Part shown: positions 9,194 to 18,495 of the stretch, one piece after another
Layout of the letters: the number at the start of each line of letters is the position of its first letter
Numbering within the stretch: the stretch's first letter is position 1
Source: Longimicrobiales bacterium
GTDB taxonomy: Bacteria > Gemmatimonadota > Gemmatimonadetes > Longimicrobiales > Gaopeijiaceae
Reading direction: 5' to 3'
Assembly (NCBI GenBank): GCA_028278645.1
Contig: JANQDZ010000028.1
Coordinates: 1-55,040 of the forward strand
DNA length: 55,040 nucleotides
Notes under the pieces: generated by a model
The model's input: only the letters and a program-made list of their open reading frames with translations
What the model was told of the DNA's origin: nothing
The model's database searches: none
Made by a program: the position numbers and the translations under genes

Positions 9194-9431
9194 ATGGACC
9201 CCGATGGTTCAGTTGGCCCGAGTGGGAGCGCCGTAGGGCACACCTCACCTTCTATCCCCTCTCTCGGGCAGGATCCGTACCAGAGGAAAAACCCTATAAT
9301 TCCTGGGTCTTTTCAGGGTACCTGTCCCTTTTTTGATACAGCGCCTGTCTATTTTGGGACGATCCTCGCTTTTACCTCCTATAACGTTCGAGTTCTCGAG
9401 GATTGCACAACTTGGCCGGACCCTCTCTCCG

Positions 9432-10016
9432 TCAGCCCCTGGCACCGAGGGCCCGATGGGCCAGGAGGACCCCGACCAGGCTCTTCCCGTCTCTGATCAC
9501 ACCGGCGTCGACCATCTCAAGGACCTCCGAGAACGGAACCTCCAGGACCTCCATGAACTCGTCTTTGTCCCGACGGACTGACCCCTCTTCCAGCCCGGTT
9601 GCCAGGAAGACATGGATCTCCTCATTGGTGAAGCCCGGAGTAGTAAGGAGCCGGCTCAACGGCTGAAGAGAGCCAGCCACGAAGCCCGTCTCTTCTTCGA
9701 GCTCCCGTCTCGCGCAGTCCTCCCACGATTCGCCGTCCATGGGGATCCCGGCGGGGATCTCGTAGATGAACCCTCCGGCGGCGTAGCGATACTGATGAAT
9801 CAAAACCACCCTCGGGTCAGGTTCTTCCAGATCTCCGAGGAAGGGCACAACGGCCGACGCGCCACGGTGCCGGATCAGCTCCAGTTCCCCCTCGCTGCCG
9901 TCGGGGAACCGGACCCGGTCCACGGAGAGGTGAACTACACGTCCGTCGTGGATTAGTGTGGATCCGAGGTGGCCTGTCACCACGCTTTCGACACGGTTGT
10001 TGAAGTCCTCGTCCAT
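9432..10016 (-). CDS. Nudix hydrolase, ADP-ribose pyrophosphatase-like
   Basis: A 194-residue Nudix enzyme, most like ADP-ribose pyrophosphatase (NudF group), which splits ADP-ribose into AMP and ribose 5-phosphate. The complete Nudix box lies at residues 90-112 (G, five residues, E, seven residues, REL-EE-TGF). A proline and further acidic residues in the typical ADPRase position follow (LLTTPGFTNEEIHVF). The ATG has GGGGAG upstream. It stands alone between the M16 peptidase gene and the sigma gene, both on the same strand. Other nucleoside-diphosphate substrates are possible. Confidence 0.88.
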   Translation of the reverse strand: MDEDFNNRVESVVTGHLGSTLIHDGRVVHLSVDRVRFPDGSEGELELIRHRGASAVVPFLGDLEEPDPRVVLIHQYRYAAGGFIYEIPAGIPMDGESWEDCARRELEEETGFVAGSLQPLSRLLTTPGFTNEEIHVFLATGLEEGSVRRDKDEFMEVLEVPFSEVLEMVDAGVIRDGKSLVGVLLAHRALGARG

Positions 10017-10044
10017 GAGAACGCTCCCCGGGTTCGGGGTGCCG

Positions 10045-10092
10045 GCCTCGACCGGTCCCGCTTGTTTAGCCTCGACCGATCCCGCTTGTTTA
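10045..10092. repeat. 24-bp tandem duplication
   Basis: Units 10045-10068 and 10069-10092 are identical except for one G/A change (GCCTCGACC, then GTCCC or ATCCC, then GCTTGTTTA). The array fills half of the 114-base space between the M16 gene and the Nudix gene. Confidence 0.85.
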
Positions 10093-10130
10093 TGAGTACG
10101 AGGCAGGTGAGGAGGGGTTGCCCGCCGGGT

Positions 10131-11507
10131 TCAGGGGCCAGAGACGACTTCGACGGGCCCCAACCCTAGTTCCTCGAGGGGTCCCACGACCCCCTCCGCG
10201 TCCCCCACCACGATGACTGCGAGCTCGGCCGGATTGATGGTCGCCCGGCCAGCTTCGTGGGCGGAGGAGGTACTGACGCCGCGGATTTCATCCCGGTAGG
10301 TCGAGAAGAAGTCCAGGGGAAGGCCATAGACCTGAATCTCCGAGATCCGGGCTGCAACCTGACCGGTGGTCTCCAACGCCAAGGGGAAAACCCCGGCGAT
10401 ATAATCCCTAGCCCGCTCCACCTCCCCTTCCGTGGGCCCAGCTTCCAGGAGGCCTTCCAATTCGGTCAAAGCTTCCCGTACCGCCGTGGCTGTGACTTCC
10501 GTGGCCACGGCCATGGATATCCCAAAAGGCCCGGGTCCTTTGCGGGGGGAGAATCGAGATCGCACGCCATAGGTGAATCCTTGCTTCTCCCGAAGATTCA
10601 GCATCAAACGGCTCGTAAACGCACCCCCCAGGACCGCGTTGAAGATCTTGAGCGGGAAGAAGAGAGGGGTGGCCCTGGATATTCCGATCTGGCCAATCCT
10701 CACCTCCGATTGAACCGAACCCGGTCGGTCCATCACCAGTACACGCCTCCCCTCGAACCGGGGTGTCGCCGTGATCGCCCCAGGCGGGGTCCCCTTCCCC
10801 GCCCATCCTCCGAAGTGTGTTTCCACCAGGGATCGAGCCTCGGAGACCTCCACATCCCCCACAACCACAAATCCGGCACCGGACGGGGTGAAACGTTCCT
10901 CAGCGAAGGCTCGGGCCTCCTCTCTGCCCAGGGATTCCACGGACTCCTGAGTCCCTCCCAAAGGCCTGTGGTAGGGCACGGATTCGGAATAGATGAAGTC
11001 GGCCGCTGCGTCATCAGCCAGGCTTCCCGGATCCATCTGCCGCTGACGAATCACCGCCAGCCTTTGGCGTCGGAGCCGATCGATCTCCTCCTCGGGAAAC
11101 GAGGAGCGAAGGAGAGCCTCGGCCAAAAGTGACATGCCCTCCTCCATCCGATCGGCCAGACAGGTCAGAGAGACGATGGTCGCGTCCCACCCGGTCCTGA
11201 CCGACAAACCGGAGCCGATGCCTTCAAGAGCATCGGCCAACTCCAACCCGCTGAGCTTCTCCGATCCGCCTTCGAGAGCTTCCCCCGTCAAGACCGCCAA
11301 ACCAGCCGACCGATCCGGCAAGGCCGCCTCCCCGGCGTCCATCACCACCGCCATGGTGACCAGCGGAGCCCGGGTCATGCGGGCGATCCGAAGCCCCAGC
11401 CCGTTGGCCAGGTCGGAAGAGAGAATCGGGGGGAAATCGAACGACCGGACCGATCCCGACTCAGGTGGGCTCGACCGGTCAACCGGGGACACATCCCGTC
11501 CAGTCAT
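10131..11507 (-). CDS. M16 family peptidase-like protein, zinc motif absent
   Basis: A 458-residue protein with the M16 (insulinase/processing peptidase) fold but no HxxEH zinc motif: the equivalent position reads LAVLTGEALEGGS. M16 fold features remain, such as the YRPLGG-like PYHRPLGGTQESVESL segment, the FVVVGDV strand and the C-terminal R/Y-containing segment FTSRLMLNLREKQGFTYGVRS. In two-subunit M16B enzymes one subunit carries zinc and the other supplies substrate-binding R/Y residues; this is the second type. It overlaps the active partner upstream by four bases (ATGA), so the two are probably made in equal amounts and form a heterodimer. No signal peptide is apparent. Confidence 0.88.
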   Translation of the reverse strand: MTGRDVSPVDRSSPPESGSVRSFDFPPILSSDLANGLGLRIARMTRAPLVTMAVVMDAGEAALPDRSAGLAVLTGEALEGGSEKLSGLELADALEGIGSGLSVRTGWDATIVSLTCLADRMEEGMSLLAEALLRSSFPEEEIDRLRRQRLAVIRQRQMDPGSLADDAAADFIYSESVPYHRPLGGTQESVESLGREEARAFAEERFTPSGAGFVVVGDVEVSEARSLVETHFGGWAGKGTPPGAITATPRFEGRRVLVMDRPGSVQSEVRIGQIGISRATPLFFPLKIFNAVLGGAFTSRLMLNLREKQGFTYGVRSRFSPRKGPGPFGISMAVATEVTATAVREALTELEGLLEAGPTEGEVERARDYIAGVFPLALETTGQVAARISEIQVYGLPLDFFSTYRDEIRGVSTSSAHEAGRATINPAELAVIVVGDAEGVVGPLEELGLGPVEVVSGP

Positions 11508-12817
11508 TGGTCTTCTCCCGGTTCTTGGACTTCCCCCGGTAGATAGGTGAGAAAAGCTCGGTTGTCCGGGCCAAGAAACCGCTCCCCGAACTCCCGCACC
11601 TGGCCCAGGGTGACCGCCCGGACCCTTTCGACCTCACCGTTCAACCGGCCGGGATCGTCGAAGCTCTGGTCGAACATCGAAAGCAGGTCGGCCCTCGTTC
11701 CCACTTGCTGTATGCTCCGCACGAGGTGGGTCTCCGTCAGAGCGACCGCCCGGTCCAGCTCCTCGTCGGTCACGGACTCGAGCCCATCCAGCTCCTCGAG
11801 GAGCGCTGCCCGAAGTGTGTCCGGGTCGGAGTCCGGATACCCAGTGACCCAGAAAAGAAGGAGAGATGCGCTGGTTTGGAGAGGAAACAGGTAGGCCAGC
11901 ACGTCTTTCGCCACCCGCTTTTCCCGCACGAGAGACCGGTGAAGACGGGATGCCTTCCCACCTCCAAGCACCGTGGCCGCAACATCGGCGGTATGGAATC
12001 CCTCGGCGACGAGGCGCGGGACTCTCAAGCCGAGGTAGACCCTGGGAAGGGGAACGTTCCCCACCACTTCCTCTTCGACGACTCCTCCAATGACTGAGGA
12101 GATCTGCTGATTCCCCGGCAGGGGGGGGATGGGCGCCCCCTGGGGGATCTCGCTGAAGTACCGCTCGATGGAGCGGAGGGCGTGGCCCGGATCGAAGTCC
12201 CCGGCCAGCGTAAGGACGGCGTTGTTCGGCACATAGAACGTCTGGAAAAACTCGGCTACGTCCTCCAGGGTGGCGGCTCCGATGTCCTCCATGGAGCCGA
12301 TGACCGAATGGTGGTACGGATGGTCGGACGGGAACACCAGAGCCTGCATCCGTTCATCCCAATCGCCGTAAGGCTGGTTGTCGTACCGTTCCTTCCTTTC
12401 GTTCTTCACCACCCCTTGTTGGTTCTCGAGTTTCTCCTGCGTCATGGCAGGGAGCATCCACCCCATCCGGTCCGACTCGAGCCAGAGGGCCAACTCCAGG
12501 TGGTGGGACGGGAGCGTCTCGTAGTAGTTCGTTCGGTCGAACCAGGTGGAGGCGTTCAGCGTACCCCCAGCCTGTTCCACGAGCTCGAAGTGGCGGTTCT
12601 TGGGGACGTTGGCTGACCCCTGGAACATCATGTGCTCGAAAAGATGGGCAAAACCTGTGCGACCCGGACGTTCATTTCGGGAGCCCACGCCGTACCAGAG
12701 GTTCACGGCAACGATGGGCACTGATCGGTCCATAGAAAGGGTAATGCGAAGGCCGTTGGACAATCGGTGGCGTTCAACCGGGACGTTCAGCAATGTGCCC
12801 TCTTCCTCTCGGTTCAT
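11504..12817 (-). CDS. M16 family zinc metallopeptidase, active subunit
   Basis: A 437-residue zinc peptidase of family M16B. The inverted zinc motif HLFEH is at residues 58-62, in the usual context TGFAHLFEHMMFQGS, and the third ligand region (NERKERYDNQPYGD) follows about 75 residues later. There is no obvious signal peptide. Its 3' end overlaps the inactive partner (ATGA) and its 5' end overlaps the TPR gene (ATGA), so all lie in one operon with ApgM. Likely role: degradation or processing of peptides as a heterodimer with the downstream protein. Confidence 0.92.
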   Translation of the reverse strand: MNREEEGTLLNVPVERHRLSNGLRITLSMDRSVPIVAVNLWYGVGSRNERPGRTGFAHLFEHMMFQGSANVPKNRHFELVEQAGGTLNASTWFDRTNYYETLPSHHLELALWLESDRMGWMLPAMTQEKLENQQGVVKNERKERYDNQPYGDWDERMQALVFPSDHPYHHSVIGSMEDIGAATLEDVAEFFQTFYVPNNAVLTLAGDFDPGHALRSIERYFSEIPQGAPIPPLPGNQQISSVIGGVVEEEVVGNVPLPRVYLGLRVPRLVAEGFHTADVAATVLGGGKASRLHRSLVREKRVAKDVLAYLFPLQTSASLLLFWVTGYPDSDPDTLRAALLEELDGLESVTDEELDRAVALTETHLVRSIQQVGTRADLLSMFDQSFDDPGRLNGEVERVRAVTLGQVREFGERFLGPDNRAFLTYLPGEVQEPGEDQ

Positions 12818-13653
12818 GGTCGGTTCATAAGACGTTCCCGCAAGGCTCCCGGCAGGAGCTCCTCGCGAAAGAAGGTCCGGGCCGAGTCAGGCCCCTCCTC
12901 CAGCCGAGCCTCCACGGTCTCAACCAGGTGGAGGTCTCCCGGCAAAGCCCCTTGGCGCCCTCTCTCCATCATCTCGTAGGCCAGGTCTTCCCACTCTGCG
13001 GCCTCGGCGGCGAGAGCCGCCAACAGTTGCGCCTCCACGTCCACCGGCCTCAGCCGTGCGGCTTCGGAGAGGTCCCTGGCCGCGTCCTCCATTCGGTCAA
13101 GCTCGGCTTCCACCAGGCCGAGGACCACCTGGCTCCACCCCTCCCCCGGATCCAGGTCGATGGATCGGGTGAGGGGATCCAACGCGGACTCCATCTGCCC
13201 TTTTAGGGCCAGGGCCACCCCTACTTCGTAGAGGATCACCGGATCTTCAGGGGCCAACTCGGCGGCGGCGTTCAGCTCCCGCAAGGCGTCTTCGAACAGG
13301 CCTTCCCTGGAGAGATACGCACCAAAAAGCCACCGGGTCAGAGGGACGTCAGGGGCCATGACCGAAGCAGACCTCAGGGCCGCTTCCGCCTCCGGATCGT
13401 CGAAGTGGGCCAGGCCGTTACCCACGGTGGCCAGGACGTACGGATCCTCAGGCTCTTGCGCCAACGCTTCCTTGAAGCGGTCGTAGGCCGAACCGGGAAG
13501 GCCCATCTCCCTCTCGGCCACCCCCAACCAGCAGAGGAGGGCTGGATTGTCCGGATGGGATTCCAGGGCTTCGGCGAGTTGTGTGGCCATGCCCTCCCAA
13601 TCTCCCTCCTCTCCCAGATCCAGGGCCTTTTGCAGGAGCTCGTCGGTATCCAC
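12814..13653 (-). CDS. Tetratricopeptide repeat protein
   Basis: A 279-residue, acidic, helical protein made of about six TPR-like units (for example AYDRFKEALAQEPEDPYVL and ALRELNAAAELAPEDPVIL). TPRs mediate protein contacts; no enzymatic domain or signal peptide is visible, so it is probably a cytosolic adaptor. I chose the GTG at 13653 because GGAG lies seven bases upstream; a TTG at 13659 would overlap the apgM stop but has no well-placed ribosome binding site. It overlaps the M16 gene by four bases. Confidence 0.75.
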   Translation of the reverse strand: MDTDELLQKALDLGEEGDWEGMATQLAEALESHPDNPALLCWLGVAEREMGLPGSAYDRFKEALAQEPEDPYVLATVGNGLAHFDDPEAEAALRSASVMAPDVPLTRWLFGAYLSREGLFEDALRELNAAAELAPEDPVILYEVGVALALKGQMESALDPLTRSIDLDPGEGWSQVVLGLVEAELDRMEDAARDLSEAARLRPVDVEAQLLAALAAEAAEWEDLAYEMMERGRQGALPGDLHLVETVEARLEEGPDSARTFFREELLPGALRERLMNRP

Positions 13654-13655
13654 GC

Positions 13656-14870
13656 TCAAGCTCCGAACTTGGCCAGCCGACTCGCGTGGGCCAGGGCCAA
13701 GGACATGAGGTGCTTCCCTTCGAAAGTTCCCAGGTCACCCAGCCTGCATTCCCTCTCGCCGAACCGATCTCCGGTGGGCCTCGCCCAAGGTGATGCTATC
13801 AGAACCGGGACGGAGTGCCAGGAATGGGCTTTGTAGGTGGCAGGCGTGGAGTGGTCCCCCGTGACCACCAGGACCTCCGGCCCCAGCTCCTGGATCATTT
13901 TAATGAGGGGGTCCACCGATTCGATGGCCCTGACCTTCGCATCGAAGTCCCCGTCCTCTCCCCGGGAATCCGTGTACTTGAAGTGGAGGAAGAAGAAGTC
14001 GTAGTCGTCGAAGTACTCCTCCAGGAGAGTAATCAACCCTGACGGATCGGTCGGGACCCCCCGAACGTCCATACCGGCGAGCCGGGCCACGCCCCGGTAC
14101 ATGGGGTACTGAGCGATGGCAACCGCTCTCAGTCCATATCGATCTTCGAAGCTCGGGAACCCTTCGTAGGCGGCAAACCCTCTGGCCAGAACACCCGTTA
14201 CGACCGGTTCGTCCTGCAGGATTACCTGGATCTGATCCAGGATGTTCTGCATCAACCCAGCGCTTTTCTCGGATCCCGGATCCAGGGCCACGACAGGAAG
14301 AGCCGGCACTCCGACTTCTTGTGGGTCTGTGTCGGAAAGGTCCGCCTTCAAGCCTTCCCCCCGGAGGATCAAGACTGCCCGGTGCTCCTTCTCGTGGTCG
14401 AGAAACACCTCGATCCCGTCGGGCGGAACAATGCCGGCCCTGACCTTCTCCACCACCCGCCGCCCCACCTCGTCTGAAGGCCGACCCGCACGGCGATCTT
14501 GTACCAGGCCCTGGGAATCCAGGGTCGCCAGATTCAGTCGTGCTGCGAGGTCACCTGGCTGTAGGTCGAACCCGACCCCCAAAGCGCTGAGGGCACCCCG
14601 TCCCACGATGTACTCCGTAGGATCGTAGCCGAAGAGAGAGAGGTGCCCTGGGCCACTTCCGGGGGTAATCCCGGGAAGAACCGGTACCAACGCCCCCAGG
14701 GAGCTTTTTGCCGCCAGTGCGTCGAGGTTTGGTGTTGAGGCGGCCTCCAGCTCGGTCAGTCCAGACTCGGGATGTGGGAGGCCTCCGAGACCATCCAGGA
14801 CGAACAAAACGATCTTCTTCCCTTCCTCACCTCGCTCAACCAAGGCATCGGGAAACCGAATCTGCGACAT
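13656..14870 (-). CDS. apgM: 2,3-bisphosphoglycerate-independent phosphoglycerate mutase (ApgM type)
   Basis: A 404-residue enzyme of the archaeal-type, cofactor-independent phosphoglycerate mutase family, which interconverts 3- and 2-phosphoglycerate in glycolysis. It shows the alkaline-phosphatase-superfamily metal sites: VLFVLDGLGG near the N-terminus, the ASTPNLDALA loop and PGHLSLFGYDP, then FFFLHFKYTDSRGEDGDF and VVTGDHSTPAT in the C-terminal half. Length is normal. It heads the minus-strand operon with the TPR and M16 genes. Related enzymes act as phosphonopyruvate decarboxylases, but the motifs fit ApgM best. Confidence 0.92.
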   Translation of the reverse strand: MSQIRFPDALVERGEEGKKIVLFVLDGLGGLPHPESGLTELEAASTPNLDALAAKSSLGALVPVLPGITPGSGPGHLSLFGYDPTEYIVGRGALSALGVGFDLQPGDLAARLNLATLDSQGLVQDRRAGRPSDEVGRRVVEKVRAGIVPPDGIEVFLDHEKEHRAVLILRGEGLKADLSDTDPQEVGVPALPVVALDPGSEKSAGLMQNILDQIQVILQDEPVVTGVLARGFAAYEGFPSFEDRYGLRAVAIAQYPMYRGVARLAGMDVRGVPTDPSGLITLLEEYFDDYDFFFLHFKYTDSRGEDGDFDAKVRAIESVDPLIKMIQELGPEVLVVTGDHSTPATYKAHSWHSVPVLIASPWARPTGDRFGERECRLGDLGTFEGKHLMSLALAHASRLAKFGA

Positions 14871-15099
14871 AGGTCGGAACTCTTCTTTTTTGGGAAACCA
14901 GGAGCCCTCCCCTCGGGGGCGGGCCGGGGAAAAATAAACCTGCCGAGGGTGCCAGCCAATCGGGTTTGCCCCGGCGGGCCCTCACCCTTTAGGATCCCGG
15001 GGTTTCCGGCCGGTGCTCTGGCAGGCTGGTCGATCCAGAACGAAGACCTCAAACCCGTACGGGACCTGGGAGCAGAGAGTGAGATACACCCCCTTCAGA

Positions 15100-16197
15100 A
15101 TGGAACGTTGGCAGTCCACTTTCGAAAACCGAGTGGCCATCAATCTCTCGGAGAGCGGTGTGCACCCCCTCACCGTGGCTGAGCTCCTGGACCTGGCCGG
15201 GGTGGAGAAAGGTGTCCAAGACATCCGATTGGTGTACGGGCAATCCAACGGGACCGACGAACTCCGGGACCGGATCGCAGCTTTGTATCCCGGTGCCACG
15301 GAAGCTTCGGTCTTGGTTACGGTAGGGGGAGCGGAGGCCAATTTCGTCGGGCATTGGCACCTCCTTGACGCCAGTCGCCCAGCCGCCGTCATGCTTCCCA
15401 ACTACATGCAGGTACCCGGAATGGTGGAGAACTTCGGGGCTCCCATCATGCCCTTCCACCTGCGGGAAGACTCCGGATGGCAGCCGGACCTGGACGAGCT
15501 CGAAAGTGCGTTGGCTTCCGGCGCGAATTTTATCCTCGTGACGAACCCGAACAACCCCACAGGGGCGTGCCTTTCCCAGGACTCCATGCAGGGCATCGTC
15601 GGGTTGGCCGAGCGATTCGGAGCCTGGATCCTGGCTGACGAGGTGTACTGCGGGGCCGAAGTCGCCGGCGAAGAAACCCCTTCGTTCTGGGGGCAGACCG
15701 ACCGGGTACTCGTCACCAATTCCCTTTCCAAAGCCTATGGATTGCCCGGGCTTCGCCTGGGATGGGTCATGGGTCCCGCAGAGCTGATTCAGGACCTGTG
15801 GGGGCGGACCGACTATACCACCATCGCCCCCGCCACCCTCTCCGACCATCTAGCTACCGTGGCCCTGGAACCGGAGACCAGGGCGAAAATCATGGCCCGG
15901 ACCCGGGGGATCATCCGAGAGAACTTTGGAACGATGAAAGACTGGATTGACGGTCAGGACGGACTGTTCAGCTACCGACCACCGGACGCCGGCGCCATCT
16001 GTTATATGAGGTATCGATCAAGCGTAAACTCCTCTGTCTTTGCGGAGAAGCTCCGAACCGAAAAAGACCTGCTCGTGGTTCCCGGAGACCACTTTGGAAT
16101 GGATCACTACCTGAGGATCGGTTTCGGGAATCCTCGAGATGAGCTGGTGGACGGCCTGGGCCGGATCTCCGAGGCCTTCCGGGAGATAGAGGGCTGA
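15100..16197 (+). CDS. PLP-dependent aminotransferase class I/II
   Basis: A 365-residue fold-type I aminotransferase. Visible are the VGGAEANF cofactor loop, NPNNPTG, the LADEVYCGAEV strand with the cofactor-binding Asp, and the Schiff-base lysine in SLSKAYGLPGLRLGW; the arginine that binds the substrate carboxylate is in HYLRIGFG near the end. It resembles aspartate/kynurenine-type or capreomycidine synthase-like aminotransferases; the substrate is unknown. I chose ATG 15100 because homology starts there and the upstream in-frame extension is not protein-like. The start has no clear ribosome binding site. It overlaps the AAA gene by one base (TGATG). Confidence 0.88.
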   Translation: MERWQSTFENRVAINLSESGVHPLTVAELLDLAGVEKGVQDIRLVYGQSNGTDELRDRIAALYPGATEASVLVTVGGAEANFVGHWHLLDASRPAAVMLPNYMQVPGMVENFGAPIMPFHLREDSGWQPDLDELESALASGANFILVTNPNNPTGACLSQDSMQGIVGLAERFGAWILADEVYCGAEVAGEETPSFWGQTDRVLVTNSLSKAYGLPGLRLGWVMGPAELIQDLWGRTDYTTIAPATLSDHLATVALEPETRAKIMARTRGIIRENFGTMKDWIDGQDGLFSYRPPDAGAICYMRYRSSVNSSVFAEKLRTEKDLLVVPGDHFGMDHYLRIGFGNPRDELVDGLGRISEAFREIEG

Positions 16198-17690
16198 TGC
16201 AACCCCAAGATGTCCTCAGAGACCTGGAGCTCCTGTTTCAGTCCAGGTATGGCCTGATCCAGATCGACACCAATGAAGCCGATCGGGCCCTTTCCCTCCT
16301 TCAACATGTGGCCGACCGAATCTCCACTCCCCTCTTTACCTGGTCGCGCATTGACGGGATTCGGAGGGTAGGTTTCGACGGGAGCGTCTTCCAAACGAAG
16401 GAAGCACGGAAGGCCATGGCCCATGTGAACGCGGCCAACATTCCGGCCATCTACCACTTTCACGGGGTGAATAAGGCTCTGGAGTCGGACGACGTCTTCC
16501 GGGCCCAGGTCAAAGCCGCGGTCAAAAAGCTCGAAGCCGGGGTTGGAGCCATCGTCCTCACGGGCTCGGACATGAACCTCCCACCGGAGCTGGACCCCAT
16601 GGCGGCAACCGTGGTCCTGCCCAGTCCTGGGGAAGAAGAATACCGAAGCCTTTTGTCCAACCTCCTCAGGGATCTGAGCCACCGGCAGTATGTCGAGGTC
16701 AACCTCTCAAAAGAAGAGACAGCGGGACTGCTGAAACACCTGTCCGGGCTGACTCTCATGGAGGCGGAGAAGATCCTCACCAAGGCCATCATCGAGGATC
16801 ATCGTTTGACCCCTGAAGACATCCAGCATGTCATCAAAGCGAAAAAGTCGGTGGTGGAGAGGGAGGGCCTACTGGAATACTACCCCATCGAGCAGACCCT
16901 GGCCGATGTGGCTGACCTGAAAAGCCTGAAAGAGTGGTTGGCAAAGAGAAAGAACGTGGTGGCCAATCCGGTGAAGGCAGGGGAGTACGGCCTCACTTTC
17001 CCACGGGGAGTCCTCCTCCTCGGGGTCCCAGGGTGCGGGAAGAGCCTCTGTGCGAAGGCGGTTTCCTCCGAATGGGGATTACCGCTCCTCAAGTTCGATA
17101 CCTCCAACCTCTACAACAAATACATCGGCGAGAGCGAGAAGAACTTCAAACGGGCGATCCGAGCTGCTGAGCGGATGTCCCCCGTGGTCCTTTGGATCGA
17201 CGAGCTCGAGAAGGCCTTCGCCGTGGGAGGGACGGAGGACGGAGGAGTCTCACAGCGGATTCTCGGGAGTTTCCTGAGCTGGATGCAGGATCGTTCGGGG
17301 GAGGTCTTCATCGTCGCCACCGCCAACGAGATCGATCGGCTCCCTCCTGAGTTCCTGCGAAAGGGGCGCTTCGACGAGATCTTCTTCGTGGACTTGCCCG
17401 ACCAGGACACCCGACGGGAGATCTTCAGGATTCATCTCGCCGCCCGGGGACTGGATCCGCAGCGGTTCGATCTCGACGGTCTGTCCGCCCTGACCGGGGA
17501 CTTCACCGGGTCGGAAATCGAGGAAGTGGTGGTGTCCGGGCTGTACACCGTCTTCTCGGCCGATCGGCAGCTCACCACGGAAGACCTCGAGAGGGAGATC
17601 AGTAGAACCATTCCATTGGCCGTCACCATGGCCGAGAAAGTCGGCGCCCTGCGAACCTGGGCCCAGAGCAGAACCGTCCCCGCCAACTGA
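16197..17690 (+). CDS. Ycf46-like AAA+ ATPase
   Basis: A 497-residue AAA ATPase of the Ycf46 type known from cyanobacteria, plastids and many bacteria. Residues 1-230 are the family's N-terminal domain, a degenerate AAA-like fold. The active ATPase follows with Walker A GVPGCGKS at 276-283, Walker B VLWIDE at 331-336, sensor 1 ATAN at 374-377 and arginine-finger residues around 388-391. It lacks the membrane anchor and zinc protease domain of FtsH. In cyanobacteria a role in inorganic-carbon regulation has been proposed; here the function is unknown. Translation is coupled to the aminotransferase by TGATG. Confidence 0.9.
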   Translation: MQPQDVLRDLELLFQSRYGLIQIDTNEADRALSLLQHVADRISTPLFTWSRIDGIRRVGFDGSVFQTKEARKAMAHVNAANIPAIYHFHGVNKALESDDVFRAQVKAAVKKLEAGVGAIVLTGSDMNLPPELDPMAATVVLPSPGEEEYRSLLSNLLRDLSHRQYVEVNLSKEETAGLLKHLSGLTLMEAEKILTKAIIEDHRLTPEDIQHVIKAKKSVVEREGLLEYYPIEQTLADVADLKSLKEWLAKRKNVVANPVKAGEYGLTFPRGVLLLGVPGCGKSLCAKAVSSEWGLPLLKFDTSNLYNKYIGESEKNFKRAIRAAERMSPVVLWIDELEKAFAVGGTEDGGVSQRILGSFLSWMQDRSGEVFIVATANEIDRLPPEFLRKGRFDEIFFVDLPDQDTRREIFRIHLAARGLDPQRFDLDGLSALTGDFTGSEIEEVVVSGLYTVFSADRQLTTEDLEREISRTIPLAVTMAEKVGALRTWAQSRTVPAN

Positions 17691-17728
17691 CTTCCGCAAG
17701 TCCCCCCTGCGCGACCGAAACCGACTGC

Positions 17729-18301
17729 CTAGCGGACGGCCGAGCCGATGAGACGAGCAAACCCCGCTGCGAAGCTGCCGGCTTCGTCCCGACTCTGCAG
17801 CACACGAATCGGGGAAACACCCACCGCTTCCGACACCACCCTGACGTTCACCAGCGAGATGATCTGCGAGTCATCCAACTCGATCTGGTTCCACTCCCGG
17901 GCCGGGCGGGACCTGAACTGCTCGTAAACACCTTCGAGGGCCCCGATGGACGTGCCGGTGGGAAGGGGAATATGGAAGGTGCTTGCGCCCAACCCGAACC
18001 GGCCCGCCACGTCCTTCCACGACCGTCCAGCTCTCCGAAGGCCCACCAGGGCGTCGGCCGATATGCCGGCTCGCCGTGAGAGAAACAAGACGACCGGGAC
18101 TTCGTCGGGTGCCAGTCCCCAATCCCCGAGGATCGAGACTTCCTCAACCGCGACCTCAAAGTGCTCGGCTACCATCGCAAAAAAGGCCCCTCGAACGCCT
18201 GAGTCCAGCTCCTGGGAGGTGATGGGGGCCGGTGAGAGGACCCCGGCCAAGAGCAGGAGACAAAGGAGCGCCGTAGGCCAGAGTTCCTGGGAAGCTTTCA
18301 A
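17729..18301 (-). CDS. Secreted protein of unknown function
   Basis: A 190-residue exported protein with a clean signal peptide (ELWPTALLCLLLLAGVLSPAP). The mature part is helical, with a middle segment (SRRAGISADALVGLRRAGRSWKDVAGRFGLG) that looks like a helix-turn-helix fold, but no family is recognised. The TTG at 18301 has GGGAG seven bases upstream; a GTG at 18322 would add seven residues but has no spacer for a ribosome binding site. It converges on the AAA gene with 38 bases between the stops. Confidence 0.6.
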   Translation of the reverse strand: MKASQELWPTALLCLLLLAGVLSPAPITSQELDSGVRGAFFAMVAEHFEVAVEEVSILGDWGLAPDEVPVVLFLSRRAGISADALVGLRRAGRSWKDVAGRFGLGASTFHIPLPTGTSIGALEGVYEQFRSRPAREWNQIELDDSQIISLVNVRVVSEAVGVSPIRVLQSRDEAGSFAAGFARLIGSAVR

Positions 18302-18495
18302 GAGGGTTCTCCCGACAGACACTCAAAAGGGGGACTCATAACAAATAGGCACCAAAGGCCCCGGGAGCAATCCAAAAAAACACTGCCAGGATGGCAGGGA
18401 ATCGGGACGGGGCCTGGCACGAAGCTTGAGGGAGATAGGCGTGGGTGGCAGGGTATGGGAAGATGGGGGTTTCGGACGCGGAGAGGGAGGGAAAA

